Assembly: GCF_021789175.1 (NCBI RefSeq)
Contig: NZ_CP084560.1
Location: 2,356,001 to 2,420,000, forward strand
DNA length: 64,000 nt
Source of the DNA: Arthrobacter sp. FW306-2-2C-D06B
GTDB lineage: Bacteria; Actinomycetota; Actinomycetes; Actinomycetales; Micrococcaceae
Direction of reading: 5' to 3'
Shown here piece after piece: positions 47,427 to 56,299 of this stretch; within the stretch, counting starts at the first letter, position 1, and each line of letters begins with the position of its first letter. The position numbers and the translations under genes were made by a program. Under the pieces are notes generated by a model, which was not told the origin of the DNA, searched no databases, and worked only from the letters and a program-made list of their open reading frames with translations.

Positions 47427-48674
47427 GTGCGCATAGTCCTCGGAGTCGGGGGAGGGATCGCAGCCTACAAGGTTGCATCGCTCCTCCGGCTTTTTACTGA
47501 AGCCGGACACAACGTCACGGTCATTCCCACGGAAGCGGCCACCCGCTTTGTCGGCGTGGCTACGTGGGAGGCCCTCTCGGGCAATCCGGTGAGCAACAGC
47601 GTCTTTGACGACGTCGAGAAGGTCAACCACGTCCGTCTCGGGCATGAGGCGGACCTCATCGTGGTCGCCCCGGCAACTGCGGACCTGCTGGCCAAGGCAG
47701 CAACCGGCCAAGCCGGGGATTTGCTGACCAACACACTCCTCATGGCACACGGTCCGGTGCTTTTCGCTCCGGCAATGCACACCGAAATGTGGCACAACCA
47801 AGCCACCCAGGCGAATGTGGAAACACTGCGCAGCCGGGGCATCACCGTCCTGGAACCGGCAGTGGGCCGGTTGACGGGCGCGGACTCCGGGCCAGGCAGG
47901 CTGCCCGAGCCGGAAGCGATCTTCGCGGCCGCCATGGCTTTGGTCGACGCATCCTCGCCTTCAAACCTGCATCCTGGCCCGAAACCCCTGGCCGGGCGCA
48001 CCATCACGATTTCCGCCGGCGGCACCAGGGAAGCCCTGGATCCGGTCCGTTTCCTGGGGAACAGGTCTTCCGGCAAGCAGGGTGTTGCACTTGCCGCCGC
48101 GGCGCTTGACGCAGGCGCCCATGTCAGGTTCCTTGCAGCCCACATGGAGGTCCAGGCACCCGCGGGCGTCGAACTGATCCAGGTTGAATCCGCTTTGGAG
48201 CTCCGTGATGCCGCGCTGGAAGCGGCCGTCGGCTCCGACGTCGTGATCATGGCCGCGGCCGTCGCGGATTTCCGCCCCGCCGAAGTTTCGCACACGAAAA
48301 TCAAGAAGGTCAACGGCAACGATGCCCCCGTGGTGCGCCTCGTGCAGAACCCGGACATCCTGCATGAGCTGGTGGTGCGCCGCGACGCTGAGGCATCCAC
48401 GCAGTTGATCATCGGGTTTGCAGCCGAAACCGGAGACGAGGACGGCAACGTCCTGGAGCACGCCACGGCCAAGCTCAAACGCAAAGGCTGCGACCTTTTG
48501 GTGGTCAATCAGGTCGGCGTCGGGCGCGTGTTCGGCCAGGACCAGAATTCTGTGATCATTCTCTCCGGCCATGGCGCGGTGCCGCAGTCCGCGGCAGGTT
48601 CCAAATCCGACGTCGCCGCCGCTGTGATTGACCGCATCAGCACGGAACTGAGCCGCGTACACCCGGCCACGTAG
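47427..48674 (+). CDS. coaBC: Bifunctional phosphopantothenoylcysteine decarboxylase/phosphopantothenate--cysteine ligase
   Basis: CoaBC performs two steps of coenzyme A synthesis. The 415-residue protein has an N-terminal flavoprotein CoaC domain (IVLGVGGGIAAYKVASLLRL, the catalytic His in VNHVRLGHEADLIVVAPATAD, FAPAMHTEMW). The C-terminal CoaB ligase domain has ITISAGGTREALDPVRFLGNRSSGKQG, IMAAAVADFRP and KIKK. GTG 47427 follows CGGAGG at 5 nt. Confidence 0.95.
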   Translation: MRIVLGVGGGIAAYKVASLLRLFTEAGHNVTVIPTEAATRFVGVATWEALSGNPVSNSVFDDVEKVNHVRLGHEADLIVVAPATADLLAKAATGQAGDLLTNTLLMAHGPVLFAPAMHTEMWHNQATQANVETLRSRGITVLEPAVGRLTGADSGPGRLPEPEAIFAAAMALVDASSPSNLHPGPKPLAGRTITISAGGTREALDPVRFLGNRSSGKQGVALAAAALDAGAHVRFLAAHMEVQAPAGVELIQVESALELRDAALEAAVGSDVVIMAAAVADFRPAEVSHTKIKKVNGNDAPVVRLVQNPDILHELVVRRDAEASTQLIIGFAAETGDEDGNVLEHATAKLKRKGCDLLVVNQVGVGRVFGQDQNSVIILSGHGAVPQSAAGSKSDVAAAVIDRISTELSRVHPAT

Positions 48675-48754
48675 GCGCCGGGTGAGATGCATTCCTTAGC
48701 TGGTCCATCCTTAGCATAGGGACATACGGCGGAAGCCGGTCGCCCCCAACCGAG

Positions 48755-48760
48755 TAAGGT
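48755..48760 (+). promoter_or_regulatory. Putative -10 box of metK, leaderless geometry
   Basis: TAAGGT is followed by exactly 6 nt and then the metK GTG at 48767. No ribosome site is visible in the 20 nt before the start. Two direct copies of TCCTTAGC (48693-48700 and 48708-48715, 15-nt period) lie 40-62 bp upstream and could bind a regulator. Confidence 0.5.
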
Positions 48761-48766
48761 AGTCGA

Positions 48767-49996
48767 GTGACTTTACCGCTGCACCATGAATCCCACGGCA
48801 TCCCGTCCAAGCTCCGGCTCTTCACCTCGGAGTCTGTTACGGAAGGGCACCCGGACAAGATCTGCGACCAGATCAGCGATGCCATCCTCGATGCGCTCTT
48901 GGCGGCAGACCCCGAGTCGCGCGTGGCTGTTGAAACCATGGCCACCACCGGATTGGTGCACGTAGCCGGCGAAGTCACCACTGATGCGTATGTCGAAATT
49001 CCGCAGATCGTCCGCGAGACCATCCTCGGCATCGGTTACGACTCGTCCGCCAACGGCTTCGACGGCGCCCGTTGCGGCGTGTCTGTCTCCATCGGACAGC
49101 AGTCCAACGACATCGCCGGCGGCGTCTTCAATTCGCTCGAAGCCCGCGAAGGGCGCCAGGAGGACGACTACGACCTCCAGGGCGCCGGTGACCAGGGCAT
49201 CATGTTCGGCTACGCGAGCGATGAGACCCCGTCCTACATGCCGACGCCGATTTGGCTGGCCCATCGGCTCTCCGAGCGTCTCACCGAAGTCCGCAAGAGC
49301 GGCGAGCTGGCCTACTTGCGCCCTGACGGCAAGACCCAGGTCACGGTCGGGTACGACCGCGACCGTCCGGTTTCCGTTGAAACGGTGGTCATCTCCAGCC
49401 AGCACGCCGAAGGGACCCACCTGGATCGCCTGCGCGCCGATCTCGCCTCCCATGTGATCGAGCCCGTCCTGGCTGTGTCCAACCTGGACATCTCCCACGT
49501 CGCGAACATCCTGAACCCGGCCGGTGCCTTCGTCATCGGCGGTCCTGTCGGCGACGCCGGGCTGACAGGCCGAAAGATCATCGTCGACACGTATGGCGGC
49601 ATGGCCCGGCACGGCGGCGGTGCCTTCTCCGGCAAGGATCCGTCGAAGGTGGACCGTTCGGCGGCCTACGCGATGCGTTGGGTAGCGAAGAACGTCGTAG
49701 CCGCAGGCCTGGCCAAGCGGGCCGAAATCCAGATCGCCTACGCGATCGGCCAGGCGCGTCCGGTGGGCACCTACGTGGAAACCTTTGGTACCGAGACTGT
49801 TGACCCGGCCAAGATCAGCGAAGCGATTGCGGAGATCTTCGACCTCCGTCCGCGCGCCATCATCGACGCCCTCGACCTCAAGCGCCCCATCTACGCAAAG
49901 ACGGCGGCGCATGGCCACTTCGGCCGCGACGAGCCGGATTTCACGTGGGAACGACTGGACCGCGTGGACGAATTGAAGGAATTCTTCAACGCCTGA
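48767..49996 (+). CDS. metK: S-adenosylmethionine synthase
   Basis: MetK makes S-adenosylmethionine from methionine and ATP. The 409-residue protein shows [36 protein letters not shown], the [11 protein letters not shown] region, [41 protein letters not shown] and RGHFGR-like [14 protein letters not shown]. The N-terminus is about 12 residues longer than E. coli MetK. GTG 48767 is supported by the -10 box 6 nt upstream. Confidence 0.96.
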   Translation: MTLPLHHESHGIPSKLRLFTSESVTEGHPDKICDQISDAILDALLAADPESRVAVETMATTGLVHVAGEVTTDAYVEIPQIVRETILGIGYDSSANGFDGARCGVSVSIGQQSNDIAGGVFNSLEAREGRQEDDYDLQGAGDQGIMFGYASDETPSYMPTPIWLAHRLSERLTEVRKSGELAYLRPDGKTQVTVGYDRDRPVSVETVVISSQHAEGTHLDRLRADLASHVIEPVLAVSNLDISHVANILNPAGAFVIGGPVGDAGLTGRKIIVDTYGGMARHGGGAFSGKDPSKVDRSAAYAMRWVAKNVVAAGLAKRAEIQIAYAIGQARPVGTYVETFGTETVDPAKISEAIAEIFDLRPRAIIDALDLKRPIYAKTAAHGHFGRDEPDFTWERLDRVDELKEFFNA

Positions 49997-50098
49997 CTTG
50001 GCTGCGCCAGCCGGCATCCGATGGGCCAGAGCCGGAATTGTCTGTGGTGCCTGCTTGGATTGCACCAAGGCATCCGGCACTCCAGGGAGGTGACAAGC

Positions 50099-52240
50099 AT
50101 GAGCGATGGTTCGCTGCTTCCGTTTGCCATGGCGTCGTCATCGCCATCCCATCAGCCGTCTTTGTTGCAAGGGTTCCCTTCGCGCGGGACCGACGCCGGG
50201 GGGCCACCGCTCGCGGCGAGCAATCCCGTGGCACGGGTCCTGATCGAATCATCCTTGCCGCACCTAGACAGGCCTTTCGACTACAGCGTCCCGGCCGAGC
50301 TGGATGGAACGGCTCTCGCAGGCGTCCGGGTCAAGGTCCGCTTCAGCGGTCAGGAACTCAACGGCTATGTCCTGGAGCGCATGGAATCGTCGGAGGCCGG
50401 ACATGCCCTGACTCCGCTCCTCAAGGTGGTTTCGGCCGTTCCGGTACTGACTCCGGCGTTGCTGGAGCTTGCCTCCAGCGTCGCGGCCCGCTATGCCGGG
50501 ACGCTCAGCGATGTCCTCCGCACCGCCATTCCGCCCCGCGTCGCGCGCCTGGAGAAGCAGTTCCTGTCCGGCGATTCCCTCCTGGACGAGCCGGACGAAC
50601 CGGACGGGCCGGAGGAGCGCTCCGCTCCGCAGGGCTCCGGTACGCGGGCGCAAGCGGCGTGGGCTTCCTATGCCAACGGGACGCCTTACCTGCAACACCT
50701 CGCCGGGGGTGGCTCACCCCGTGCCGTCTTGACTGCGACACAGGGTTTTGGAATCGCCGGCTGGCCCGAGCTTGTGGCGTCTGCGGTGGCGGCAGTCCGC
50801 TCGTCAGGGCGGGGCGCCGTCGTCGTCGTTCCCGACTACCGCGATCTGGACCGCCTGGAGGCGGCGCTGCGCGCTGTCCTGCCGTCAGGCGACGTCGCGC
50901 GGCTGACGGCCGACGACGGCCCGACCCCGCGGTACCGGAGCTACCTCCGGCTCCTCAGCGGCGCCGCGAAGGTGGCAGTCGGCACCCGCTCCGCAGCTTA
51001 CGCTCCGGTGCAGGACCTGGGACTGGTGGTGTGCTGGGACGACGGCGACGACCTCCACATTGACCAGCGCGCCCCTTACGCCCACACCCGGGAAGTCCTG
51101 CTTTTGCGTTCGGAACAGGAATCGGCGGCATGCCTCATGGCTGCGCATAGCCGCAGCACCGAGCTTCAGCGGCTTGTCGAGAGCGGCTGGGCGGTGCCCG
51201 TGGAAGCACCCCGGCCGGTGGTCCGCGCCAGCACGCCGCGGGTGCTCAATACGGCTGACAGCTTCGAGCAGGAACGCGACCCGCTGGCAAGGATTGCACG
51301 ATTGCCCGGCGCCGCTTGGCGGGCGGCCAAAGAGGGACTGGAACGCGGACCCGTCCTGGTGCAGGTGGCCCGGGCCGGCTACGCCCCATCCCTTGTCTGC
51401 GAGGATTGCCGGGAAACCGCAAGATGCAACAACTGCCAGGGACCCCTCGCAATCGCCGGTCAATCGGCCCTGCCGCAGTGCCGCTGGTGCTCCACCCCGG
51501 CCCCGGAATGGCGTTGCCGGCATTGCGGCGGAGGCCGACTCCGCAGGGGGGCGGCCGGTGTACTGAGGACCGCGGAAGAACTGGGCAGGGCTTTTCCCGG
51601 CAAGGCCGTCGTGACGTCTTCGGGGGACCAGGTCAAAGCCACGGTATCCGATGCCCGTGCCCTCGTGGTCGCGACTGTGGGCGCTGAACCGGTAGCCAGC
51701 GGGGGCTACGCGGCGGCGCTGCTCTTGGATGGAAATTCGCTCCTGCGCAGGGAAAACCTGCGCGCCGGTGAGGACACCGTACGGCGGTGGTTCAACGCGG
51801 CGGCCCTCGTACGGGGCGCGAACGAAGGCGGACTCGTAGTCATCACTGCCGACGACACCACCGCGACGGGCGCGTTATTGCGCTGGGACCCTGCGGGATA
51901 TGCTTCCCGCGAGCTGGCACTCCGGCAGGAACTCCAGTTGCCGCCAGCAGTCCGGATCGCCTCAGTGACAGGCAAGCGGGCCGACGTCGTGCACTTCACC
52001 GAAAGCCTGGCCGAAACTATCCAGCTGCGCACCGCGGGCCCCGCGCCGGTCTCCCTCACGCTGTCTGCGCAGCGCGCGGGAGAACAGGAACGCGATCCGG
52101 ACGTCCGGACACTGATCTTCATTCCCTATGTACAAGCGGTTGAGGCCACGCGTTCCATGCGGGCCGTCAAAGCCGCCACTGCGGCAAAGCGCACCTCGGG
52201 ACCCGTCCAACTGCGGCTCGACGGCGTCGACGTCCTCTAG
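50099..52240 (+). CDS. priA: Primosomal protein N' (PriA), helicase motifs degenerate
   Basis: PriA reloads the replisome at stalled forks. The 713-residue protein keeps the N-terminal 3' DNA-binding domain (VARVLIESSLPHLDRPFDYSVPAEL) and the zinc-binding cysteines (CEDCRETARCNNC, then CRWC and CRHC). The ATPase is broken: where Walker A should be it reads TATQGFGIAGWPE (about 212-224), and the DEAH box is replaced by CWDDGDD (about 312-318). This matches actinobacterial PriA, which is known to lack helicase motifs, so it probably has a structural role in restart. ATG 50099 has GGGAGG upstream. Its TAG shares the CTAG at 52237-52240 with the convergent gene. Confidence 0.92.
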   Translation: MSDGSLLPFAMASSSPSHQPSLLQGFPSRGTDAGGPPLAASNPVARVLIESSLPHLDRPFDYSVPAELDGTALAGVRVKVRFSGQELNGYVLERMESSEAGHALTPLLKVVSAVPVLTPALLELASSVAARYAGTLSDVLRTAIPPRVARLEKQFLSGDSLLDEPDEPDGPEERSAPQGSGTRAQAAWASYANGTPYLQHLAGGGSPRAVLTATQGFGIAGWPELVASAVAAVRSSGRGAVVVVPDYRDLDRLEAALRAVLPSGDVARLTADDGPTPRYRSYLRLLSGAAKVAVGTRSAAYAPVQDLGLVVCWDDGDDLHIDQRAPYAHTREVLLLRSEQESAACLMAAHSRSTELQRLVESGWAVPVEAPRPVVRASTPRVLNTADSFEQERDPLARIARLPGAAWRAAKEGLERGPVLVQVARAGYAPSLVCEDCRETARCNNCQGPLAIAGQSALPQCRWCSTPAPEWRCRHCGGGRLRRGAAGVLRTAEELGRAFPGKAVVTSSGDQVKATVSDARALVVATVGAEPVASGGYAAALLLDGNSLLRRENLRAGEDTVRRWFNAAALVRGANEGGLVVITADDTTATGALLRWDPAGYASRELALRQELQLPPAVRIASVTGKRADVVHFTESLAETIQLRTAGPAPVSLTLSAQRAGEQERDPDVRTLIFIPYVQAVEATRSMRAVKAATAAKRTSGPVQLRLDGVDVL

Positions 52241-53322
52241 CGCCGCTTACGGCCGCGCATCGCAACGATCTCTTCGGCCACAGCCAGCAGTTGGCGCGCC
52301 GACTCGTCCCAATTGAAATCAGCCGCGCGTTCCACGGAGCGGCGTGAGCGCGCCTGCCACAATTCCGCATCTTCAAGGGCTTTGACTGCCGCGGCGAATT
52401 CGCCCGGCGATTCGGCATGCACATAGCTCACGGCGTCCCCGCCGACCTCACGGAAAATGGGAGTGTCACTGGCGATCACGGGAGTGCCAAGTGCCATCGC
52501 CTCGACCAGGGGCAGCCCGTAGCCTTCCGCTTTGGACAGGCTGACGAGGGCGGTGGCCCGGAGCAGGAGGGAATCGTATTCGGCATCCGTGACGCCGTTG
52601 TGGAACTCGACCTTCGCGCCCGGCGGCACCAGAGGCTCCAGCTCGGCACGGCGCTCGGGGGTGATCCGGCTAAGCAGGTGCAGGGTGAATCCGGGCAATT
52701 CGGCCATTCCCTGGATCATGGTTTCCACATTTTTGTAGGGCATGAACGAGCCCATGTAGAGCAGGGACTTCTCGGCGCCGGCTGTGGGATCGCGCGGCGT
52801 CTGGCCTGGCTGAGGTGCGTTGCCTACGATCCGGACCGGGCGGCGGGTCAAGTTGAACTTCGTCATCAGCGACTCGGTGGTGTGGCTGATCGTGGCAACG
52901 ATATCGGCCCGGTTGAGAAGCAAGCGCTGCGGCCAGTAGGCCTTGTGGTAAAGCCGCCAGAGCAACCGCACCGGTGCGGGCAGGAAGCCGGGAGGGGCCG
53001 GGTGCTCGTAGTAGATGAGGTCGTGCAGGGTCAGGACCAGCCCGTACTTGCGGCCCCAGGTACCCATGGTCTGCATCGGGCAAACCACGACGTCGGCCCC
53101 GAGCTTGTTGACTTCGCGCGCCACGAACAGTTCACGGGGGGACAGCGGGCTGGTGATGTGAACGTAGGGGACATCCGGGAGGAGCGCCAACTGACGCTTG
53201 TCGCTGATGAGCATCGTGACGTCCGCGATCTTGGATGTCGCCGCTATGAGGCTCGATCCGTAGCGGCTGATCCCGTCATGATGGTCCGTGCGGGTGAAGC
53301 GGGCATCGATGACGATTTTCAC
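52237..53322 (-). CDS. Glycosyltransferase family 1/4 (GT-B)
   Basis: The 361-residue protein has an N-terminal KIVIDARFTRTDHHDGISRYGSSLI, then CPMQTMGTWGRKYGLVLTLHDLIYYEHP. The C-terminal GT4 domain has LLYMGSFMPYKNVETMIQGMAELPG and the nucleotide-sugar site SKAEGYGLPLVEAMALGTPVIASDTPIFREVGGDA, including the E-x7-E motif. It probably transfers a sugar to a lipid or polysaccharide at the cytoplasmic face; donor and acceptor are unknown. GTG 53322 overlaps the hydrolase stop by 4 nt. It is the last gene of a three-gene minus-strand operon. Confidence 0.9.
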   Translation of the reverse strand: MKIVIDARFTRTDHHDGISRYGSSLIAATSKIADVTMLISDKRQLALLPDVPYVHITSPLSPRELFVAREVNKLGADVVVCPMQTMGTWGRKYGLVLTLHDLIYYEHPAPPGFLPAPVRLLWRLYHKAYWPQRLLLNRADIVATISHTTESLMTKFNLTRRPVRIVGNAPQPGQTPRDPTAGAEKSLLYMGSFMPYKNVETMIQGMAELPGFTLHLLSRITPERRAELEPLVPPGAKVEFHNGVTDAEYDSLLLRATALVSLSKAEGYGLPLVEAMALGTPVIASDTPIFREVGGDAVSYVHAESPGEFAAAVKALEDAELWQARSRRSVERAADFNWDESARQLLAVAEEIVAMRGRKRR

Positions 53323-54266
53323 GCGGGGTGTTCCTCCAGGAAGCTGCGGATGGCGGCGGCGGCCGGAGCCGGCGTCTCGTAGTGGATCAAGTGCCCGACG
53401 TCGGGAATCACTTCCAGCGCCCCGTCCGGCAGCAGCTCCAACAACTTGTGCTGGTCCCGGAGCAGGGCGATCTCGTCCTTCTCGCCGGCTACCAACAACA
53501 CGGGAAGGTCCAACTGCGCGGCGACCTCGGCCACATGGCTGGACACCGAAGCCCGGAAAGACTCCAGGAGGCTCGCACGGTCGGCGAACGCCGAGAAGTA
53601 CGCATCGTGCTGGCCATGGACGAAGGCCCGCAGTTCCTTGTCCCGGGTCTTGGCCATCGCGGCGCTCATGACGCGGACAATGAGGCGGCTGCGCAGGACG
53701 GCGAGACCCAGCCGGCGCGGGAGCTTGGCGGAGACCTGGTAGTACAGGACTGCCAGCTTGGTCATGAGGCCTTTGGGACCCTCCAGCGCGGGAGCGGCGA
53801 TGGGATTGACCAGGATCAGCGGACGGATGGCTCCCGGGTTCGCGGCGGCGAAGTGGCTGGCGACAATGGATCCGAACGAGTGCCCCAGGAGAACCGTATC
53901 CGCTCCAAGACCCAGTGCCGCCATGAACCCGGTGATGAACTTCCCGTAGCGTTCCACGGTGTGGGGGTCTCCGGCGAAAGGCTCCGAGCTGCCAAAGCCG
54001 GGAAGGTCGGGCATGATGACACGCATTTCCGGCAGGTGGTCCACGACGCGGAGCAGGCCGTGGTGATCGCCGCGGAAACCGTGGATGACCAGTATGGTCC
54101 GGGTATCCGCGGTCACCGTGACCGGTTCGTAGCACCAATAGGCGACGTTGCTGCCGTCGAGGTCGATGTCCGAGGCGCTTGTCCGGGCGGCCAAGGCCTT
54201 GCTGAAGAACTCCCGTGGGGAGGTTGGTGCGGGTTCGGGGGAGTGGTTGGTGTCCACTTGTTCCAT
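53319..54266 (-). CDS. Alpha/beta-fold hydrolase
   Basis: The 315-residue protein is a typical alpha/beta hydrolase: oxyanion region LVIHGFRGDHHGLLRV, PDLPGFGSSEP, nucleophile elbow LLGHSFGSIVAS, a cap of helices (KLAVLYYQVSAKLPRRLGLAVL), acid residue in LLVAGEKDEIA, and the His in IPDVGHLIHYETP. The Ser-Asp-His triad looks complete. The substrate is unknown; the partners suggest lipid or glycolipid metabolism, which is only inference. ATG 54266 with AGGACC upstream is used. It is 10 nt from the aldo/keto reductase. Confidence 0.88.
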   Translation of the reverse strand: MEQVDTNHSPEPAPTSPREFFSKALAARTSASDIDLDGSNVAYWCYEPVTVTADTRTILVIHGFRGDHHGLLRVVDHLPEMRVIMPDLPGFGSSEPFAGDPHTVERYGKFITGFMAALGLGADTVLLGHSFGSIVASHFAAANPGAIRPLILVNPIAAPALEGPKGLMTKLAVLYYQVSAKLPRRLGLAVLRSRLIVRVMSAAMAKTRDKELRAFVHGQHDAYFSAFADRASLLESFRASVSSHVAEVAAQLDLPVLLVAGEKDEIALLRDQHKLLELLPDGALEVIPDVGHLIHYETPAPAAAAIRSFLEEHPA

Positions 54267-54276
54267 TCGGCAGGTC

Positions 54277-55158
54277 CTAGTTGACGTTGTCCGGGTGGGA
54301 CCCGGTGCGGTGGTGGCGTTCGAGGGCGGCCAAGCCATCCATGTCATCGGCGTCCAGCTCGAAGCCGAAGACATCGAAGTTCTCCTGGATGCGTGCCGCT
54401 TTGCTCGCTTTCGGGATGACGATATTTCCCAGTTGGAGGTGCCAGCGGATGATGATTTGGGCAGGCGTCTTTCCATATTTGTCCGCGAGGGCCCGGACTG
54501 CCGGATCCTGGAGGACCTGGCCGCGGCCCAAAGGGCTCCACGCTTCCGTGCGAATGCGCAACTGCTCGTGGAGGGTGCGGAGCCGGGTCTGCTGCAACCA
54601 TGGGTGCAGTTCAATCTGGTTCACCGCCGGAACCACTTCGGCTTTTTGCATGAGCGTTTCGAGGTGGTCCGGCTGGAAGTTGGAGACGCCGATCGCACGC
54701 ACCCGGCCTTCGCGGTACAGGGTTTCCATCGCGCGGTAACTTTCCTGGAACAAACCGCGCCCGGCGCAGGGCCAGTGGATCAGGTACAGGTCGACGTAGT
54801 CGAGGCCGAGATTGGCCATCGAGGAATCGAAGGCGCGGAGCGTGGAGTCGTAGCCCTGGTCGTCGTTCCAGAGCTTCGTGGTGACAAAGACATCTTCGCG
54901 GGAGAGGCCGTGGGTGCCTTCCCCGGAGCCTCCCGTGTTGCTGTCCACTCCGGGCGGGGGAATGACCGCACTACCTATGCCCCGGCCGACCCCGGTCTCG
55001 TTGCCATACATGGCGGCTGTATCGAAGTGCCTGTAGCCGGCGCCCAGCGCAGTGGCGACCAAAGACGTGGCGTCCGCCGGCGGCACCTTGTAAAGCCCGA
55101 ACCCCAACTGGTCAATCAAGACACCGTTGTTGAGACTGAGCCTAGGCGAGGGTTTCAT
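54277..55158 (-). CDS. Aldo/keto reductase
   Basis: The 293-residue TIM-barrel NADPH oxidoreductase has all four catalytic residues: Asp in GYRHFDTAAMYGNE, Tyr in the same motif, Lys in FVTTKLWND, and His in LYLIHWP. It continues with AIGVSNFQPDHLE and the cofactor loop VIPKASKAARIQENFDVF. An insertion IPPPGVDSNTGGSGEG (about 66-81) sits before the Lys strand. It probably reduces small aldehydes or ketones. ATG 55158 is preferred to TTG 55164 because TAGAGT lies 7 nt upstream of it, suggesting a leaderless transcript for this operon. Confidence 0.92.
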   Translation of the reverse strand: MKPSPRLSLNNGVLIDQLGFGLYKVPPADATSLVATALGAGYRHFDTAAMYGNETGVGRGIGSAVIPPPGVDSNTGGSGEGTHGLSREDVFVTTKLWNDDQGYDSTLRAFDSSMANLGLDYVDLYLIHWPCAGRGLFQESYRAMETLYREGRVRAIGVSNFQPDHLETLMQKAEVVPAVNQIELHPWLQQTRLRTLHEQLRIRTEAWSPLGRGQVLQDPAVRALADKYGKTPAQIIIRWHLQLGNIVIPKASKAARIQENFDVFGFELDADDMDGLAALERHHRTGSHPDNVN

Positions 55159-55165
55159 AGCCAAG

Positions 55166-55171
55166 ACTCTA
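55166..55171 (-). promoter_or_regulatory. Putative -10 box of the aldo/keto reductase operon, leaderless geometry
   Basis: On the minus strand TAGAGT is followed by 7 nt and the ATG at 55158. There is no ribosome site before the start. Confidence 0.45.
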
Positions 55172-55212
55172 CCTACCTCGATGCCGGGAATGTTTCAGGG
55201 TCCTTCAATTAT

Positions 55213-56175
55213 TCAGGATGGGCTGCCGAAACTGACGAGGCGCTTCGCCGTTGCCTCGTCCAGGATCAGATCTGTGGCCAGCCTCGCTTCCAGCGCTCCG
55301 CGCAGCCCGTTGATCTTGGATGCGCCCGAGACGACGCAGATGCGGCGGCGGACCTGCCTTAGTTGCTCGTGGCTTGGGCCGGTGGACCTCTCGTTGAGGG
55401 TAATGCCGTCGGAAGAGCCGTCGGCGCGGAAGAAGACGGTCGCAACATCGCCCACGACATCCGAGCTGGCAAGCAGGTTCAGGTCCGTTTCGTCGAGGTA
55501 GCCGCCGGCGTAGACGTGGCTGGGATAGTCCGAATGCACTGAACCGACACCGAAGATGGCGATGCTCATCCTCGCTTGGAGATCGAGCACGCGTTGGACG
55601 CTGCGCTCATTCCACATGGCGGTCTTCGTGGAAGCATGGTCGAAGAAAGCGGGTACAGGGAACTGTTCCACCCGCGCACCATAGGCGATGCCGAAACGGC
55701 GCATGATGTCGCTCGCGTAGGTGATGCCGGTGGTCTGCATGTTGCCGGCGCCGTTGAGCTGAACGATAGTGCTGCCGTGCGTGATCTTGCGGGTCAGGTG
55801 CCTGCTGACCGCGCTGATGGTCGCACCCCACGCCACTCCGATGATGGCATTGGAATCCACCAGGGGACCAATGGTCCGTGCGGCTTGCGTCGCCACCCGG
55901 TCAAGGGTTTCCGCTTCGTTCAAGGTGTCGAGGACGGGCACCACATGCACATCGACGCCGTAGTGGTTGCGGATCATGCGCTCCAGTTCAGGGGCGGAAT
56001 CCAGCGGACTGCGGATCTGGATCTGGACCAATCCCGACTCGCGGGCCGAGGACAGCAACCGGGAGACCGTTGAACGCGAGGTCCGAAGCTCGCGGGCAAT
56101 AGCGTCCATCGTGAGGTCCTGGAGGTAGTACATCTGTGCTGCCCGAAGGGCCTCCGAATGTCGTGATCGTGGCAT
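55213..56175 (-). CDS. SorC/DeoR-type sugar-binding transcriptional regulator, probable glp regulator
   Basis: The 320-residue protein has an N-terminal helix-turn-helix (RAAQMYYLQDLTMDAIARELRTSRSTVSRLLSSAR). A SorC-type sugar-phosphate domain follows, with ARTIGPLVDSNAIIGVAWGATISAV, VVQLNGAGNMQTTG, and ERSTGPSHEQLRQVRRRICVVSG. It lies directly divergent from glpD-glpF-glpK, so it probably controls glycerol use with glycerol 3-phosphate or a related effector; this is inferred from position. ATG 56175 is favoured; GTG 56193 lies six codons upstream. Confidence 0.88.
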   Translation of the reverse strand: MPRSRHSEALRAAQMYYLQDLTMDAIARELRTSRSTVSRLLSSARESGLVQIQIRSPLDSAPELERMIRNHYGVDVHVVPVLDTLNEAETLDRVATQAARTIGPLVDSNAIIGVAWGATISAVSRHLTRKITHGSTIVQLNGAGNMQTTGITYASDIMRRFGIAYGARVEQFPVPAFFDHASTKTAMWNERSVQRVLDLQARMSIAIFGVGSVHSDYPSHVYAGGYLDETDLNLLASSDVVGDVATVFFRADGSSDGITLNERSTGPSHEQLRQVRRRICVVSGASKINGLRGALEARLATDLILDEATAKRLVSFGSPS

Positions 56176-56188
56176 CTCAATTCCGTTC

Positions 56189-56202
56189 TGCACGTTTGTG
56201 CA
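56189..56202. promoter_or_regulatory. Candidate operator in the regulator-glpD divergent region
   Basis: TGCAC (56189-56193) and GTGCA (56198-56202) form a short inverted repeat. Related half-sites follow toward glpD: TTATGCAAG near 56240 and GATGCAAC near 56264. The repeated TGCAA motif in a divergent promoter region is what a SorC regulator could bind. The evidence is weak. Confidence 0.35.
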
Positions 56203-56299
56203 AGTAGCTTGATTTCATTTTCCATTCCTTCGAAGAATAGTTATGCAAGGTGCGACGTCAAGTGATGCAACGCACACACCAAAGCCCAAGGGAGCAGTT

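Noticed and set aside
52237..54138. 633-codon frame as one fused protein (hydrolase region plus glycosyltransferase)
   Set aside because: The glycosyltransferase motif start KIVIDARF is at 53322, and the part upstream is the hydrolase gene in another frame with its complete triad, so these are two overlapping genes.
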